A stretch of DNA of 50,852 nt from JADJLQ01 sp034439915 (GTDB taxonomy: Bacteria > Bacteroidota > Bacteroidia > Chitinophagales > Saprospiraceae): the NCBI GenBank assembly GCA_034439915.1, contig JAWXBI010000255.1, positions 1-50,852 of the forward strand, written 5' to 3'. Of the stretch, positions 1 through 8,568 are shown one piece after another; the first letter of the stretch is position 1; each line of letters starts with the position of its first letter. The translations under genes and the position numbers were made by a program. The notes beneath the pieces are model-generated. The model had not been told where the DNA came from. It searched no databases and worked only from the letters and a program-made list of their open reading frames with translations.

Positions 1-121
1 CAATTTACACTTATGTATAATTTTAAATGTGTTAATTTTATATATAGAAAAAATATATGTTTAGTTTTTTGATTTACAATTTATGACTATCTTGCAAGTT
101 CAATCCGTAGTCGCTAATATA

Positions 122-2326
122 ATGAACCGAACCATTAAGTTAATCTGTGTTTCGTTATTATTATTCATTTGTACATCAAATGGGTCATCCCAATCGTGGA
201 ATACACTCACCCAATGTCATCCGGATTTTGCACGCACAACGGCCGGACTACCGGTCTCTCTGCCGGTAATGCTCAATGACCAAACGAATAACGGAGCGGT
301 CTTGTCGATCCGGTCCATATCGTATGCCGATCATGGGACTGCAGTCCTTTCCGGGCAATCTATTCAGTTTACTCCGGAAGCGGGTTTTGATGGATTGGCC
401 CATGTCATTTATACAGCCTGCGATCAGCAATCGAATTGTGGTATAGGGCAGGTTTCGATTCTTGTGCGGGACCCATCACGCACCGCGTACTCCGACACGA
501 TTACCCATGCAGCTGTGAAGGGCAGCTCGTTTAAATTTTATCTTCCTGAACCAGGTTTTAAACTTAAAAACACTGTAAAATATGGTTTCATCGCTAAAAT
601 AGATGATTACCAGTTTGAATACCATGGCCTTGGAAATAACGGGGTGAAAGAGACGCTGATCTTTGAATTGGGAAGCAAACGAAAGGTGTTTGAAGTCATA
701 CAAATTGAACTTCCTATTCAAAATAAATTTGTAAAAGACGATGTCGTTTACCTGAATAAAAACACGTCAAAATTATTTGCACCCTTGCTCAATGACGTGG
801 TGACATCCGGTACATTTACCATCACTGGTTTTACCCAACCGGCCAAAGGTGAGGTGACAAAAAACCCGAATAACAGTTTTACGTTTTCGTCTGCGTTTGA
901 CTTTGAAGGGATATCCCGCTTTGAATACACCGCCTGCAACAATGGAGGCTGTGAAACCGGTTATGTCTACTTTTATGTCAGCGATTTTCTCCCCCGGGAA
1001 GATCTTAACCCGGTGTTCAGGACAGCAGCAGGACGACCGTTGGTGATACCATATGATATCCCGATTAAGGATTACGAATTCCGCGTCATTTCCGGTCCGC
1101 AATTTGGAACACTTGATTATTATTCCGGTAATATCGACGTAAATCTTCAATGTGAAACCATTGGGGCCTTTAATCCTTTATTGTATACCCCTTTCCCCGG
1201 CTTCGTTGGGACTGACCAGTTTGTTGTCAATTTTTGTTTACAGACCGGGACAAAGCAGTGCGCACCAATTTTAATAAGGATAGAAACCTATGGAGACCAA
1301 AATTGCCGGCCGGCTAGTGATTTTGTCTGGCCGGGAGATGCCAATAATGATGGTTTAGTTGATCTGAAAGATCTCAATACCATCAGTGAATTGATTGGTA
1401 CCACAGGGCCACAGCGGGATCAAACCGGTTCCGAATGGAAAAATCTATATTCAAAAGACTGGAACCGGACCACCTCCGTCAATGCCAAACATGCAGATGC
1501 CAATGGGGATGGCCTGGTGGATATTCAGGACGCAGAAACAATTGTCCAAAACTATAACCTGACGCACAAGCTCGTATCACAGGGAGTTTATTTTATCGAC
1601 CCTGCTGCATCGTCTGCTTCGCCGGTAGCCGAAGTCATTGCACCTGGAGATGATGCAGTGATCCAGATTGCATTTGGCGATGCAGATCATTTATTGTATG
1701 ATGTGGAAGCTATAAGTTTTGATTTAGAGTACAATCACCAGTTATTGGATCCAAGTCTCATCAGCATAGAAGTTCTTGAAAATTCTTGGTTTGGTTACGA
1801 TAACTCCATCCTGGATAGTAAAGTAGTCGGATCGGGAAAGATAAGCGTCAGTTTTGCCAGTGCCCGGGGTAAGGGTAAAAGCGGGGGTGGCAAAACCGTA
1901 AAAATCAAAGCAAAAGGCGGACCGATCGTTTCGCATGTGGAAGGATTCAGGATTCCTAAAATCCTGCCATTGGAATTCAAAATATCGAATATTCAATTGA
2001 ATCAGGCTAATGGCAGCTCTTCTACCTTACCTCCCTCTAACGGAACCGTGTTAGTTGATTTTGATAAAAAGCCCCGGAATAAAGCAGCATTTGAAATCTT
2101 TCCTAATCCAGCTTCTGACTGGATGAATATTAAGATCCTTGACCCCAACGAAAGGATACAAAACCTATCCTTGATATCGATCGATGGAAGGACAGTGTTG
2201 GAAGAAAAGATATTACCATCCAATCAGGTCAATCAATCCATCCGCAACATCCAGCCTGGGATCTATATTATCAAAGCGGTGACCACAGCAGGCATATTTC
2301 ATCAAAAACTTGAAATCTTAAAGTAA
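122..2326 (+). CDS. Secreted dockerin-containing protein with T9SS type A sorting domain
   Basis: An exported multidomain protein of about 734 aa. An in-frame ATG lies 39 bases upstream, but starting at MNRTIKLICVS puts a clean signal peptide (hydrophobic LICVSLLLFICTS) at the N-terminus, so I chose 122. Three cadherin/Ig-like tandem modules follow, each with a 'FTP..GF.G...F.Y..C' signature (about residues 35-115, 210-290 and 300-390). Two EF-hand/dockerin-like calcium loops come next (GDANNDGLVDLKDL near 405 and ADANGDGLVDIQDA near 460), then a cohesin-like beta region (about 510-640). The C-terminus is a type A sorting domain (FEIFPNPASDWMNI ... GIYIIKAV), which marks T9SS export and surface anchoring. 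Ligand and exact role are unknown. No promoter is convincing in the very AT-rich 120 bases upstream. Confidence 0.85.
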   Translation: MNRTIKLICVSLLLFICTSNGSSQSWNTLTQCHPDFARTTAGLPVSLPVMLNDQTNNGAVLSIRSISYADHGTAVLSGQSIQFTPEAGFDGLAHVIYTACDQQSNCGIGQVSILVRDPSRTAYSDTITHAAVKGSSFKFYLPEPGFKLKNTVKYGFIAKIDDYQFEYHGLGNNGVKETLIFELGSKRKVFEVIQIELPIQNKFVKDDVVYLNKNTSKLFAPLLNDVVTSGTFTITGFTQPAKGEVTKNPNNSFTFSSAFDFEGISRFEYTACNNGGCETGYVYFYVSDFLPREDLNPVFRTAAGRPLVIPYDIPIKDYEFRVISGPQFGTLDYYSGNIDVNLQCETIGAFNPLLYTPFPGFVGTDQFVVNFCLQTGTKQCAPILIRIETYGDQNCRPASDFVWPGDANNDGLVDLKDLNTISELIGTTGPQRDQTGSEWKNLYSKDWNRTTSVNAKHADANGDGLVDIQDAETIVQNYNLTHKLVSQGVYFIDPAASSASPVAEVIAPGDDAVIQIAFGDADHLLYDVEAISFDLEYNHQLLDPSLISIEVLENSWFGYDNSILDSKVVGSGKISVSFASARGKGKSGGGKTVKIKAKGGPIVSHVEGFRIPKILPLEFKISNIQLNQANGSSSTLPPSNGTVLVDFDKKPRNKAAFEIFPNPASDWMNIKILDPNERIQNLSLISIDGRTVLEEKILPSNQVNQSIRNIQPGIYIIKAVTTAGIFHQKLEILK

Positions 2327-2330
2327 ACGA

Positions 2331-2359
2331 TAATCCGGGCTTGGGGAAAGTCTGGATTA
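2331..2359. terminator. Hairpin between convergent genes
   Basis: A 12-bp stem (TAATCCGGGCTT pairs with AAGTCTGGATTA, two G-T wobbles) with a 5-base loop lies right after the stop at 2326 and includes the stop codon of the convergent DUF4293 gene. There is no T-tract on either side, so termination is inferred from position and symmetry only. Confidence 0.4.
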
Positions 2360-2803
2360 CCTCAGCCGATCCATTGATTTAATTATCTTTTGGTCTTTTT
2401 TAACATAGCGTAAGGCTAATGCTAAAAAGATAAAACCACTCCAGGGCATAATGATTCCAAGCTCTGGACTTAGGACGGCCAGCCGACTGGAATAAATAGT
2501 TTGGGTAGTATTAGAAAAAGCGAATAAGGAGACAGCCAAACAAATCATGAGCACGGAGATGGCACCCAGGATCAATTGTATCTGGAGCTTGTGGTTTTTG
2601 AACATAAAGATGGCGACCAGGGCCAGAATACCTGATACTATCAAAAGACAAAAGGCAATGGTGTTTTCCCTGATGAATAATAAACCGTCCTGATAAAGAC
2701 TCTCCGGCACCATCGGAGTGGCCGATAATACGGGAAAAAACACCTGAACCATTACTCCAACTACAGCGAAAAATAAAAAGATCGTTTGTACCCTTTGAAT
2801 CAT
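2357..2803 (-). CDS. DUF4293 family integral membrane protein
   Basis: A 148-aa membrane protein recognisable as the Bacteroidota DUF4293 family. It begins MIQRVQTIFLFFAVVG, the characteristic N-terminal start of the family, and has four hydrophobic segments (about residues 7-25, 48-68, 77-98 and 115-132) and a lysine-rich C-terminus (YVKKDQKIIKS). Length is normal for the family. Function is unknown. It is transcribed divergently from the OstA-like gene (94 bases between starts) and convergently with the dockerin protein gene, so it is probably a single-gene unit. Confidence 0.8.
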   Translation of the reverse strand: MIQRVQTIFLFFAVVGVMVQVFFPVLSATPMVPESLYQDGLLFIRENTIAFCLLIVSGILALVAIFMFKNHKLQIQLILGAISVLMICLAVSLFAFSNTTQTIYSSRLAVLSPELGIIMPWSGFIFLALALRYVKKDQKIIKSMDRLR

Positions 2804-2897
2804 GAGTGGATAAAATTTAAGCCTAAGATATAAGTAAAGCTATTCCATCAAAAGCTTTCAGCAACTTTTTATCTTCGGCTTTCGTTTTTAAACTTGA

Positions 2898-4715
2898 ATG
2901 GGAACCAACACCAGATATAGCTTGCTGATTTACATGTTTTTAGCTTATTTTCCTGTTTTACTTACGGGACAAGTAAAGACGCAGACAGGCGAAGAAATTA
3001 AGATCCTGCATGCGGACTACACCCAGATTGAAATGACCCCGGGGGCCGAAATAAAAATACTTTATGGGCAAGTCCAGCTTTACCATGATAGCAGCTTTTT
3101 ATATTGTGACTCTGCCCGGATTGAAGGGTTACAGGTGGCTGCCTATGGCAATGTGGTAATCCGGCAAAATGACACGGTACAGATTTTCGCCGATTCGCTT
3201 CGATACAACGGTTTATTAAAAACGACAGACTTGTATGGGCAGGTCATTTTAGTCAACGGCAGCCAATCCCTTTACACCAAAAAACTGCATTACGATCTCA
3301 ATTCTTCTACCGCGTCTTACTCGACTCCGGCAACCCTCAAGTCGCAATCAACAGTCCTTAAAAGTCAAAGAGGGAAATATTTAGTCAGAGAGGATATAGC
3401 TCATTTCGCCGGACAAGTCCAGCTCTCCGATCCTGAAATACAGTTGCAGAGCGATTCTTTGCTATTTAATACCAAGACCCAAACTGCTTTTTTCGTAGCC
3501 CCGACCCTGATTGAAAAGAAAGACCGTAAAATTTATTGTGAAAGCGGTTATTATGATGTGGATGACGAAAAAGCGGTCTTTTCCGGCAACCCTCAATTTC
3601 AGGAACAAGACCGGAAGGCATCCGCGAAAACCATGATATATGATGGCAAGTTGCACGAAATAATCTTATTGGATGGGGTAAAATATATCACCAATAAAGA
3701 CCGTCTGGAGGGCGATAGTTTGTATTATAATGAGGACACCCGGTTAATGACTCTATTGGGAAAGGGGTCTATCACCACGGACAATGGTACCCTTCAATCT
3801 ACCAAAAAATTGGTTTATAATGACAGTACAGGGGTGTTTACCACAGCGGGACGGGCCACACTTCAGGACAGTTCCAATCACCTGGAAGCTGACCATATTT
3901 TTAAAGAAGACCAGTCGGGCAACCTGATCGCATCGGGTAATGTCTATTGGCTGGATACCCTGAATGATGCCTCCATCCAGTGTGATTCGCTGCATATGAA
4001 TAAGGCGAACAACCGGGTCACCGCAGTAGGGGAAGGCAGGCAACCCATATTTAAATCATTTCACCAAACCATTGATACCTTGTTTCTCAAGGCGGATACG
4101 TTGATCGCTTATCAAACTGATACCAGTTCCAAAGCAAGGTCCATCCTGGCTTATCATGATGTATCCGTATACCGGTCGGATATACAGGCCCGGTGTGATT
4201 CATTGACTTACAATGAAAAAGACTCATTATTTACTTTGTACGATCAACCGGTGATCTGGTCGGACACTTCTCAGTTTTTTGCAGACACCATCAAACTGTT
4301 GCAATCCGGTAATTTTATCAAATCATTGTTTTTGTTACAAAATGCTATGATTATTAATTCACCGGATTTAAAATATTTTAATCAGATTAAAGGTCGGCGG
4401 GTGAGGGCGGATTTTGATTCGAGTAATCTTGAAATTGTGGATGTAACTGGTAATGCGGAAGCGGTATATTATATTTTGGATGACCAAAAGGCCTATATCG
4501 GAGTAAATAAAATCATTTGCAGCAATATCCTGGTCCGGTTTGGAAATAATCAAATTGACCGGATTTATTTTTATACTTCACCCAGCGGTACCATGCACCC
4601 GATGTTGCGGACTGATCATGAATCTTTAAAATTAAAAGGATTTAAATGGTTGACGACTGAGCGGCCAAGTCATTTCAGTATGATTTCTACTTATTCTACA
4701 GTTAATGAAAATTAA
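2898..4715 (+). CDS. OstA-like (LptA/LptD N-terminal fold) envelope protein
   Basis: A 605-aa exported protein of the OstA-like family found across Bacteroidota. Residues 1-25 form a signal peptide (LLIYMFLAYFPVLLTGQ). The rest is a long series of short beta repeats of the LptA/OstA beta-jellyroll type, with recurring 'CDSARIEG', 'YGNVVI', 'ADSLRYNG', 'LEGDSLYYNEDTRLMTLLGKGSI' units. LptA-fold proteins bind lipid A and build the periplasmic bridge that carries LPS to the outer membrane; a similar role is inferred here. Its 3' end overlaps the next gene by 11 bases, implying translational coupling. The lack of a C-terminal barrel distinguishes it from full LptD. Confidence 0.75.
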   Translation: MGTNTRYSLLIYMFLAYFPVLLTGQVKTQTGEEIKILHADYTQIEMTPGAEIKILYGQVQLYHDSSFLYCDSARIEGLQVAAYGNVVIRQNDTVQIFADSLRYNGLLKTTDLYGQVILVNGSQSLYTKKLHYDLNSSTASYSTPATLKSQSTVLKSQRGKYLVREDIAHFAGQVQLSDPEIQLQSDSLLFNTKTQTAFFVAPTLIEKKDRKIYCESGYYDVDDEKAVFSGNPQFQEQDRKASAKTMIYDGKLHEIILLDGVKYITNKDRLEGDSLYYNEDTRLMTLLGKGSITTDNGTLQSTKKLVYNDSTGVFTTAGRATLQDSSNHLEADHIFKEDQSGNLIASGNVYWLDTLNDASIQCDSLHMNKANNRVTAVGEGRQPIFKSFHQTIDTLFLKADTLIAYQTDTSSKARSILAYHDVSVYRSDIQARCDSLTYNEKDSLFTLYDQPVIWSDTSQFFADTIKLLQSGNFIKSLFLLQNAMIINSPDLKYFNQIKGRRVRADFDSSNLEIVDVTGNAEAVYYILDDQKAYIGVNKIICSNILVRFGNNQIDRIYFYTSPSGTMHPMLRTDHESLKLKGFKWLTTERPSHFSMISTYSTVNEN

Positions 4716-5475
4716 GTCCTGTATGTTTAAAATTATTGCAGGGAGTTGTTTGCCGTTGATTTTAGCCTGGTTGCCTCTATACTCCCAGGATAAAGTCCTG
4801 GCATCACCGTTGACTCAAGCTTATGAAATGAGCAAAAACAAACAATACGATCAGGCAGTGGATATCTATCAAAATCAACTCCGACTCACCGGTCCATCAC
4901 CAGATTTATATTACAACCTCGGTACGGTATATCTAAACGCCCAACGGATCGCGGAAGCACGCATTGCCTTGGAAAAAGCCCACCGGATGGAGCCTGGCAA
5001 TAAACAGATTCAAAAGCAACTGGAGGTTTTAAAATCAAAAATAGATCCTAAAATCGATGCTTTGCCGGCATTTTTACTTTACCAATGGTTTATCCGGCTT
5101 AGGAATATTATGATTTCAGCGGGCTGGGGCTGGGGTCTTTTGATCTCTACCTATCTGACCCTGATGTGGCTGATGTTTCGAAGATCTGGTAAATTTAGCC
5201 ACCTTCCCTCCTGGATAAATTATACTCTGGTGGCGGCATTCGCGATGATGTGTATTATGTATTGTTCCAGTAATCGATACCAGCAACACCATTTCTCTGT
5301 TTTGATGGTTGATCATCCCCTGTACATTGCACCGGATTCATTAAGCCAGGTCCTCATTCCACTGGGTAAAGGAAGCAAGGCTCAGGTAATGGACAGCCTG
5401 GGGGAATGGTATAAAGTTTTATTGGAAAACAATGATCAGGGCTGGCTTCCTAAGTCCGGCCTTCAAAATTTCTAA
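4705..5475 (+). CDS. TPR and SH3-domain membrane protein, BatE-like
   Basis: A 256-aa protein with an N-terminal hydrophobic segment, a TPR region (AYEMSKNKQYDQAVDIYQ and YYNLGTVYLNAQRIAEARIA, about residues 38-110), two transmembrane helices (about 142-158 and 170-190) and a C-terminal bacterial SH3-like domain (about 195-256, ending GQGWLP-type: NDQGWLPKSGLQNF). This TPR-TM-TM-SH3 order matches BatE-type proteins of Bacteroidota aerotolerance (Bat) operons. No BatA-D or MoxR gene is nearby, so the name is by architecture only. It overlaps the OstA-like gene by 11 bases, which suggests a joint envelope role. Convergent with rpmA, 21 bases apart. Confidence 0.65.
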   Translation: MKIKSCMFKIIAGSCLPLILAWLPLYSQDKVLASPLTQAYEMSKNKQYDQAVDIYQNQLRLTGPSPDLYYNLGTVYLNAQRIAEARIALEKAHRMEPGNKQIQKQLEVLKSKIDPKIDALPAFLLYQWFIRLRNIMISAGWGWGLLISTYLTLMWLMFRRSGKFSHLPSWINYTLVAAFAMMCIMYCSSNRYQQHHFSVLMVDHPLYIAPDSLSQVLIPLGKGSKAQVMDSLGEWYKVLLENNDQGWLPKSGLQNF

Positions 5476-5496
5476 TTATTGGAGTAATCGGCTTGA

Positions 5497-5760
5497 TCAG
5501 GAAAGAACCGGAGAAATGATGTGGACGAATGTCCTGTCATTTTTTCCTTTTTTAAATTTCACGGATCCTTCAGTCAACGCAAATAAAGTAAAATCTTTAC
5601 CCTGGCCCACGTTGGTACCGGGGTGAAATTTTGTCCCTCTCTGACGAACGATAATGTTTCCTGCTTTTACAACCTGACCACCAAACATTTTGACGCCCAG
5701 GTATTTTGGGTTACTGTCTCTGCCATTGAGTACCTTACCTTCTCCTTTTTTATGTGCCAT
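5497..5760 (-). CDS. rpmA: 50S ribosomal protein L27
   Basis: An 87-aa protein with the L27 signature: MAHKKGEG start, NGRDSNPKYLGVK, FGGQVVKAGNIIVRQRG and KFHPGTNVGQGKD. L27 sits at the peptidyl-transferase centre of the large ribosomal subunit, where its N-terminus reaches the tRNA acceptor ends. The N-terminus already starts MAHKK with no cleavable extension, unlike the Firmicutes form. It lies 11 bases downstream of rplU in the usual L21-L27 operon, expressed from the promoter at 6112-6142. Confidence 0.97.
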   Translation of the reverse strand: MAHKKGEGKVLNGRDSNPKYLGVKMFGGQVVKAGNIIVRQRGTKFHPGTNVGQGKDFTLFALTEGSVKFKKGKNDRTFVHIISPVLS

Positions 5761-5771
5761 GGTTTGTGTTG

Positions 5772-6083
5772 TTACGCGGTGATGGAATTTATTTCGATTT
5801 GACTAAACTGCTGGCGATGGCCCCGTTTTACTTTATACCCTTTCCGTCTTTTTTTCTTAAAGACAATCACTTTATCTCCCTGGATATCATCAGCTAATAC
5901 AGTAGCCGTTATTTCACCAGTTAGCGTTGGGGTACCGATATCGATAGTCCCATCCCGGTCTACCAGGAGGATTTGGTCAAAGGAGATCTGATCCCCTTGT
6001 TTTGCATCCAGCCGGTGGACGAATAGCTTCTGGCCTTCGCTCACTTTCATTTGTTGACCGGCAATAGTTACAATTGCGTACAT
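5772..6083 (-). CDS. rplU: 50S ribosomal protein L21
   Basis: A 103-aa L21 protein: MYAIVTIAGQQMKVSEGQKLFVHRL start, a central VDRDGTIDIGTP strand, and the basic KKKRRKGYKVKRGHRQQF motif followed by the terminal I.I. strand, all diagnostic of the family. It binds 23S rRNA in the large subunit. Standard length. First gene of the rplU-rpmA operon, preceded by a near-consensus Bacteroidota promoter about 29-59 bases upstream of the start codon. Confidence 0.97.
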   Translation of the reverse strand: MYAIVTIAGQQMKVSEGQKLFVHRLDAKQGDQISFDQILLVDRDGTIDIGTPTLTGEITATVLADDIQGDKVIVFKKKRRKGYKVKRGHRQQFSQIEINSITA

Positions 6084-6111
6084 AATTAAATATGATTAAA
6101 TTTTGGAAGCG

Positions 6112-6142
6112 CAAAAGTAGGCTTTTGTAGCCAACTATCAAA
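6112..6142 (-). promoter_or_regulatory. Bacteroidota-type promoter of rplU-rpmA
   Basis: On the minus strand, TTTG (6139-6142) is followed by exactly 19 bases and then TACTTTTG (6112-6119), a full match to the -33 TTTG / -7 TAnnTTTG consensus used by the Bacteroidota primary sigma factor. It lies directly upstream of rplU. Confidence 0.75.
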
Positions 6143-6213
6143 ATTTTTTATCGTTCATTCATTTTTGGCACCCGGGAGATTTTCTTCTATTGCCATCCAT
6201 AGTCTTTTAAAAG

Positions 6214-6240
6214 ACAACACAATGACAGTTAAGGTGTTGT
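6214..6240 (-). terminator. Possible terminator of the three-gene PKD operon
   Basis: Downstream of the last PKD gene on the minus strand, ACAACAC (6234-6240 complement) pairs with GTGTTGT (6214-6220 complement) across a 13-base loop, followed by CTTTT. A second perfect 14-base palindrome, GTCTTTTAAAAGAC (6202-6215), abuts it. Short stem and short T run, hence modest confidence. Confidence 0.4.
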
Positions 6241-6247
6241 AATAATA

Positions 6248-8536
6248 TTATCGAATCAGGGTAGCGAAACTTTTGATTTCCCTCGGCTCTCCGCGGTCGG
6301 TTTTAAAACGGACCAGGCAGACATAAACCCCATTCGGCTCAATATTGCCCTGGTTGAATTTTCTTCCATTCCAACCATCGAGGGGATCGACCGAGGTAAA
6401 GATGAGTTCGCCCCAGCGATTATAGATGGACATATTAAAATCCTGCATTCCTGCATAAGCTCCACTGCCCAGATAGATGTCATTCACACCGTCATTGTTT
6501 GGTGAAAATGCGTTAGGTAAAAAATAACTGATAAATAAGGAAATATCTAACGACTTTTGGGACGTGTCAATACAACCATTCTGATGTTTAGAAATCAAGG
6601 TGACCACATACCTGCCGGTATCAGCGTACCAATGTGAAGGGTTGGTCTGTTCCGATCCGGTCTCATCTCCAAAATTCCAAAAATAACTCGCGGCATCCCT
6701 GGACCGATTGGTGAATTGCACCGTGGGGTTGCGGGAGGTGATGGTTTCGGGGGAAAAATCAAACTCGGACTCCGGGCCATCCTGCACCCTCACAAAGGAG
6801 GGGAAGGATTCTTTGGTGACACAACCGCTCGGGGCCTTAATCGACATGGTAATGCCGTATACTCCGGGTGAATTATACGTGTGTACAGCATGGATACCGC
6901 TTGCCTTGGAACCATCTCCAAATTCCCATTCCACCTGGTAACTGCTGTCCAAAGGGATGGATAAATTTTGAAATCGAATCGTTGCCGGAGCACACCCCCT
7001 GAATTTGTCGGGTAAGACATCCAGGAGTTCTGGTGCCGGGAAATAGGGTATTTCCTTTGTTTTTTCAGACTTGCAGATTTTGCCGTCGGTCACCGTGAGT
7101 TTTACCGAGTACCTTCCGGGACGTTGAAATAAATGAGCAATATTCTTAGAATTGGATGATTTACCATCATTAAAGTCCCAATTCCAGGTTTTTATCGGTG
7201 TCTGCAAGCCAATCGATTTATCTACAAATTTGATGGGCAGACTGGAACATTTTTCATAATCGAATTCAAAGTCGGCTTTGAGATCGGAAGGTATGATATT
7301 AAGGCTTACGAGGGCAGTGTCACTGCAGATCAGGGCATTCTTATTGACTATCATGAGTCCGGTGTACTCTCCGGGTCCCGGAAAAGTAATGCTGGCATGT
7401 TGTTCGTTGCTGGAAAATAACTGCGTTCCGTTTTTTGGTTTAAATTCCCAATGGTAGGTTTTGATATATTCTTCCCTGAAGCTGGAATTGGTAAATTTTA
7501 CAGTGTTGTCCCCACAGAAATTAATCGTAAATTTTTTACCGATGCTGGTATCGGCTTGAATTTTGGCATGGACCGCCTGTTCACAGGTCCCTACATTGAA
7601 TTGGAAATCCCTGTGAATGGTACCAATTAAAACTCCTTGCCGGTATTCCTTTACACAAATGCCGACCACATATTGCCCGAGGTCCCTGGGCAAGCCCTCC
7701 AGTTTTCCAGTCACGGGGTCCAGCTTTAAAATCCCCGGGCCCATCGGCTCGGTCGTAGAGTATAAAGGTGAAACAAAACTTACAAATTGAAAAGGCGGGG
7801 CACATACGGCAGGATTGGGCCTTACCGCCGTACAACCCTGACCGCCACCAAAGGGATCACCTGCGCCTGAGCCTCCCCCGGCCAATGGGGTACAAAATTC
7901 ATAGACCAGAGAATCTCCTTCGACATCGGTCGCACCGTGATCAAACTCAAAAGGAAAATCAGCACAGACCACAATCGGTGGGAAGGATTTAAACGTCGGG
8001 CAATTGTTGCAGTTTTGTTGCGATTGCGGAGTAATTTCAATGAAAAAAGTTGCACCGGTATTGTTGGGGGCTATAATATTGAGAATGGTGTTGTTCCGGC
8101 AACATCGCATATAATAAATCACATACGTTTCATTTACCACCGGAAGATCCACCGTAAAATTGTAAGAAGACTCTTCAACGCATACATTTGGCGGAATGAT
8201 CAGGCAGGGATTGTTTTCAGGTCGAATCCTTCCGACCGGACCGTGATTGACCGTTAACTGCTGCACGTAGGTATATCTGGAGCCGTTGAATCGGTAAATA
8301 CCAAAACTGGCATCGGTATCATAGGGCGAACCGCTCGGGTTGCTGCAATCCCGGTAGATCGCAAGATTAAAACTATAGGATTTGGAATTGGAAATGCGCC
8401 CTGTGCCATTACATTTATAGTAGAAGTCACTCCCTATAATGTGCCTACCATACACTGCAGAGGCATCCAATACGAACAACAGAACTGCTATTAAATTGAA
8501 AATAACCGGCTTGTTTGAATTCATACACTTCATCAT
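6248..8536 (-). CDS. PKD-repeat T9SS type B (gliding-motility-type) surface protein, copy 3
   Basis: An exported protein of about 762 aa. The reading frame extends to a TTG at 8539; I use the adjacent ATG (8536), with a further ATG at 8524 (MNSNKPVIFN) equally possible. A signal peptide (residues ~10-30) is followed by a cysteine-rich N-terminal module (RHIIGSDFYYKC ... YRDC ... YYMRCCRN, about 32-165), a YVVGICVKEYR strand region, PKD domains with 'WDFNDG' and 'WEFGDGS' loops (about 420-640) and a C-terminal sorting domain (FLPNAFSPNNDGVNDIY ... YNRWGELIF ... SFATLIR). The C-terminus directs export through T9SS; an adhesive or structural surface role is inferred. It is the last gene of a three-paralog operon. 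Confidence 0.85.
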   Translation of the reverse strand: MMKCMNSNKPVIFNLIAVLLFVLDASAVYGRHIIGSDFYYKCNGTGRISNSKSYSFNLAIYRDCSNPSGSPYDTDASFGIYRFNGSRYTYVQQLTVNHGPVGRIRPENNPCLIIPPNVCVEESSYNFTVDLPVVNETYVIYYMRCCRNNTILNIIAPNNTGATFFIEITPQSQQNCNNCPTFKSFPPIVVCADFPFEFDHGATDVEGDSLVYEFCTPLAGGGSGAGDPFGGGQGCTAVRPNPAVCAPPFQFVSFVSPLYSTTEPMGPGILKLDPVTGKLEGLPRDLGQYVVGICVKEYRQGVLIGTIHRDFQFNVGTCEQAVHAKIQADTSIGKKFTINFCGDNTVKFTNSSFREEYIKTYHWEFKPKNGTQLFSSNEQHASITFPGPGEYTGLMIVNKNALICSDTALVSLNIIPSDLKADFEFDYEKCSSLPIKFVDKSIGLQTPIKTWNWDFNDGKSSNSKNIAHLFQRPGRYSVKLTVTDGKICKSEKTKEIPYFPAPELLDVLPDKFRGCAPATIRFQNLSIPLDSSYQVEWEFGDGSKASGIHAVHTYNSPGVYGITMSIKAPSGCVTKESFPSFVRVQDGPESEFDFSPETITSRNPTVQFTNRSRDAASYFWNFGDETGSEQTNPSHWYADTGRYVVTLISKHQNGCIDTSQKSLDISLFISYFLPNAFSPNNDGVNDIYLGSGAYAGMQDFNMSIYNRWGELIFTSVDPLDGWNGRKFNQGNIEPNGVYVCLVRFKTDRGEPREIKSFATLIR

Positions 8537-8568
8537 CAACTTCTATTGGTCAAATGATTAATTATTAT

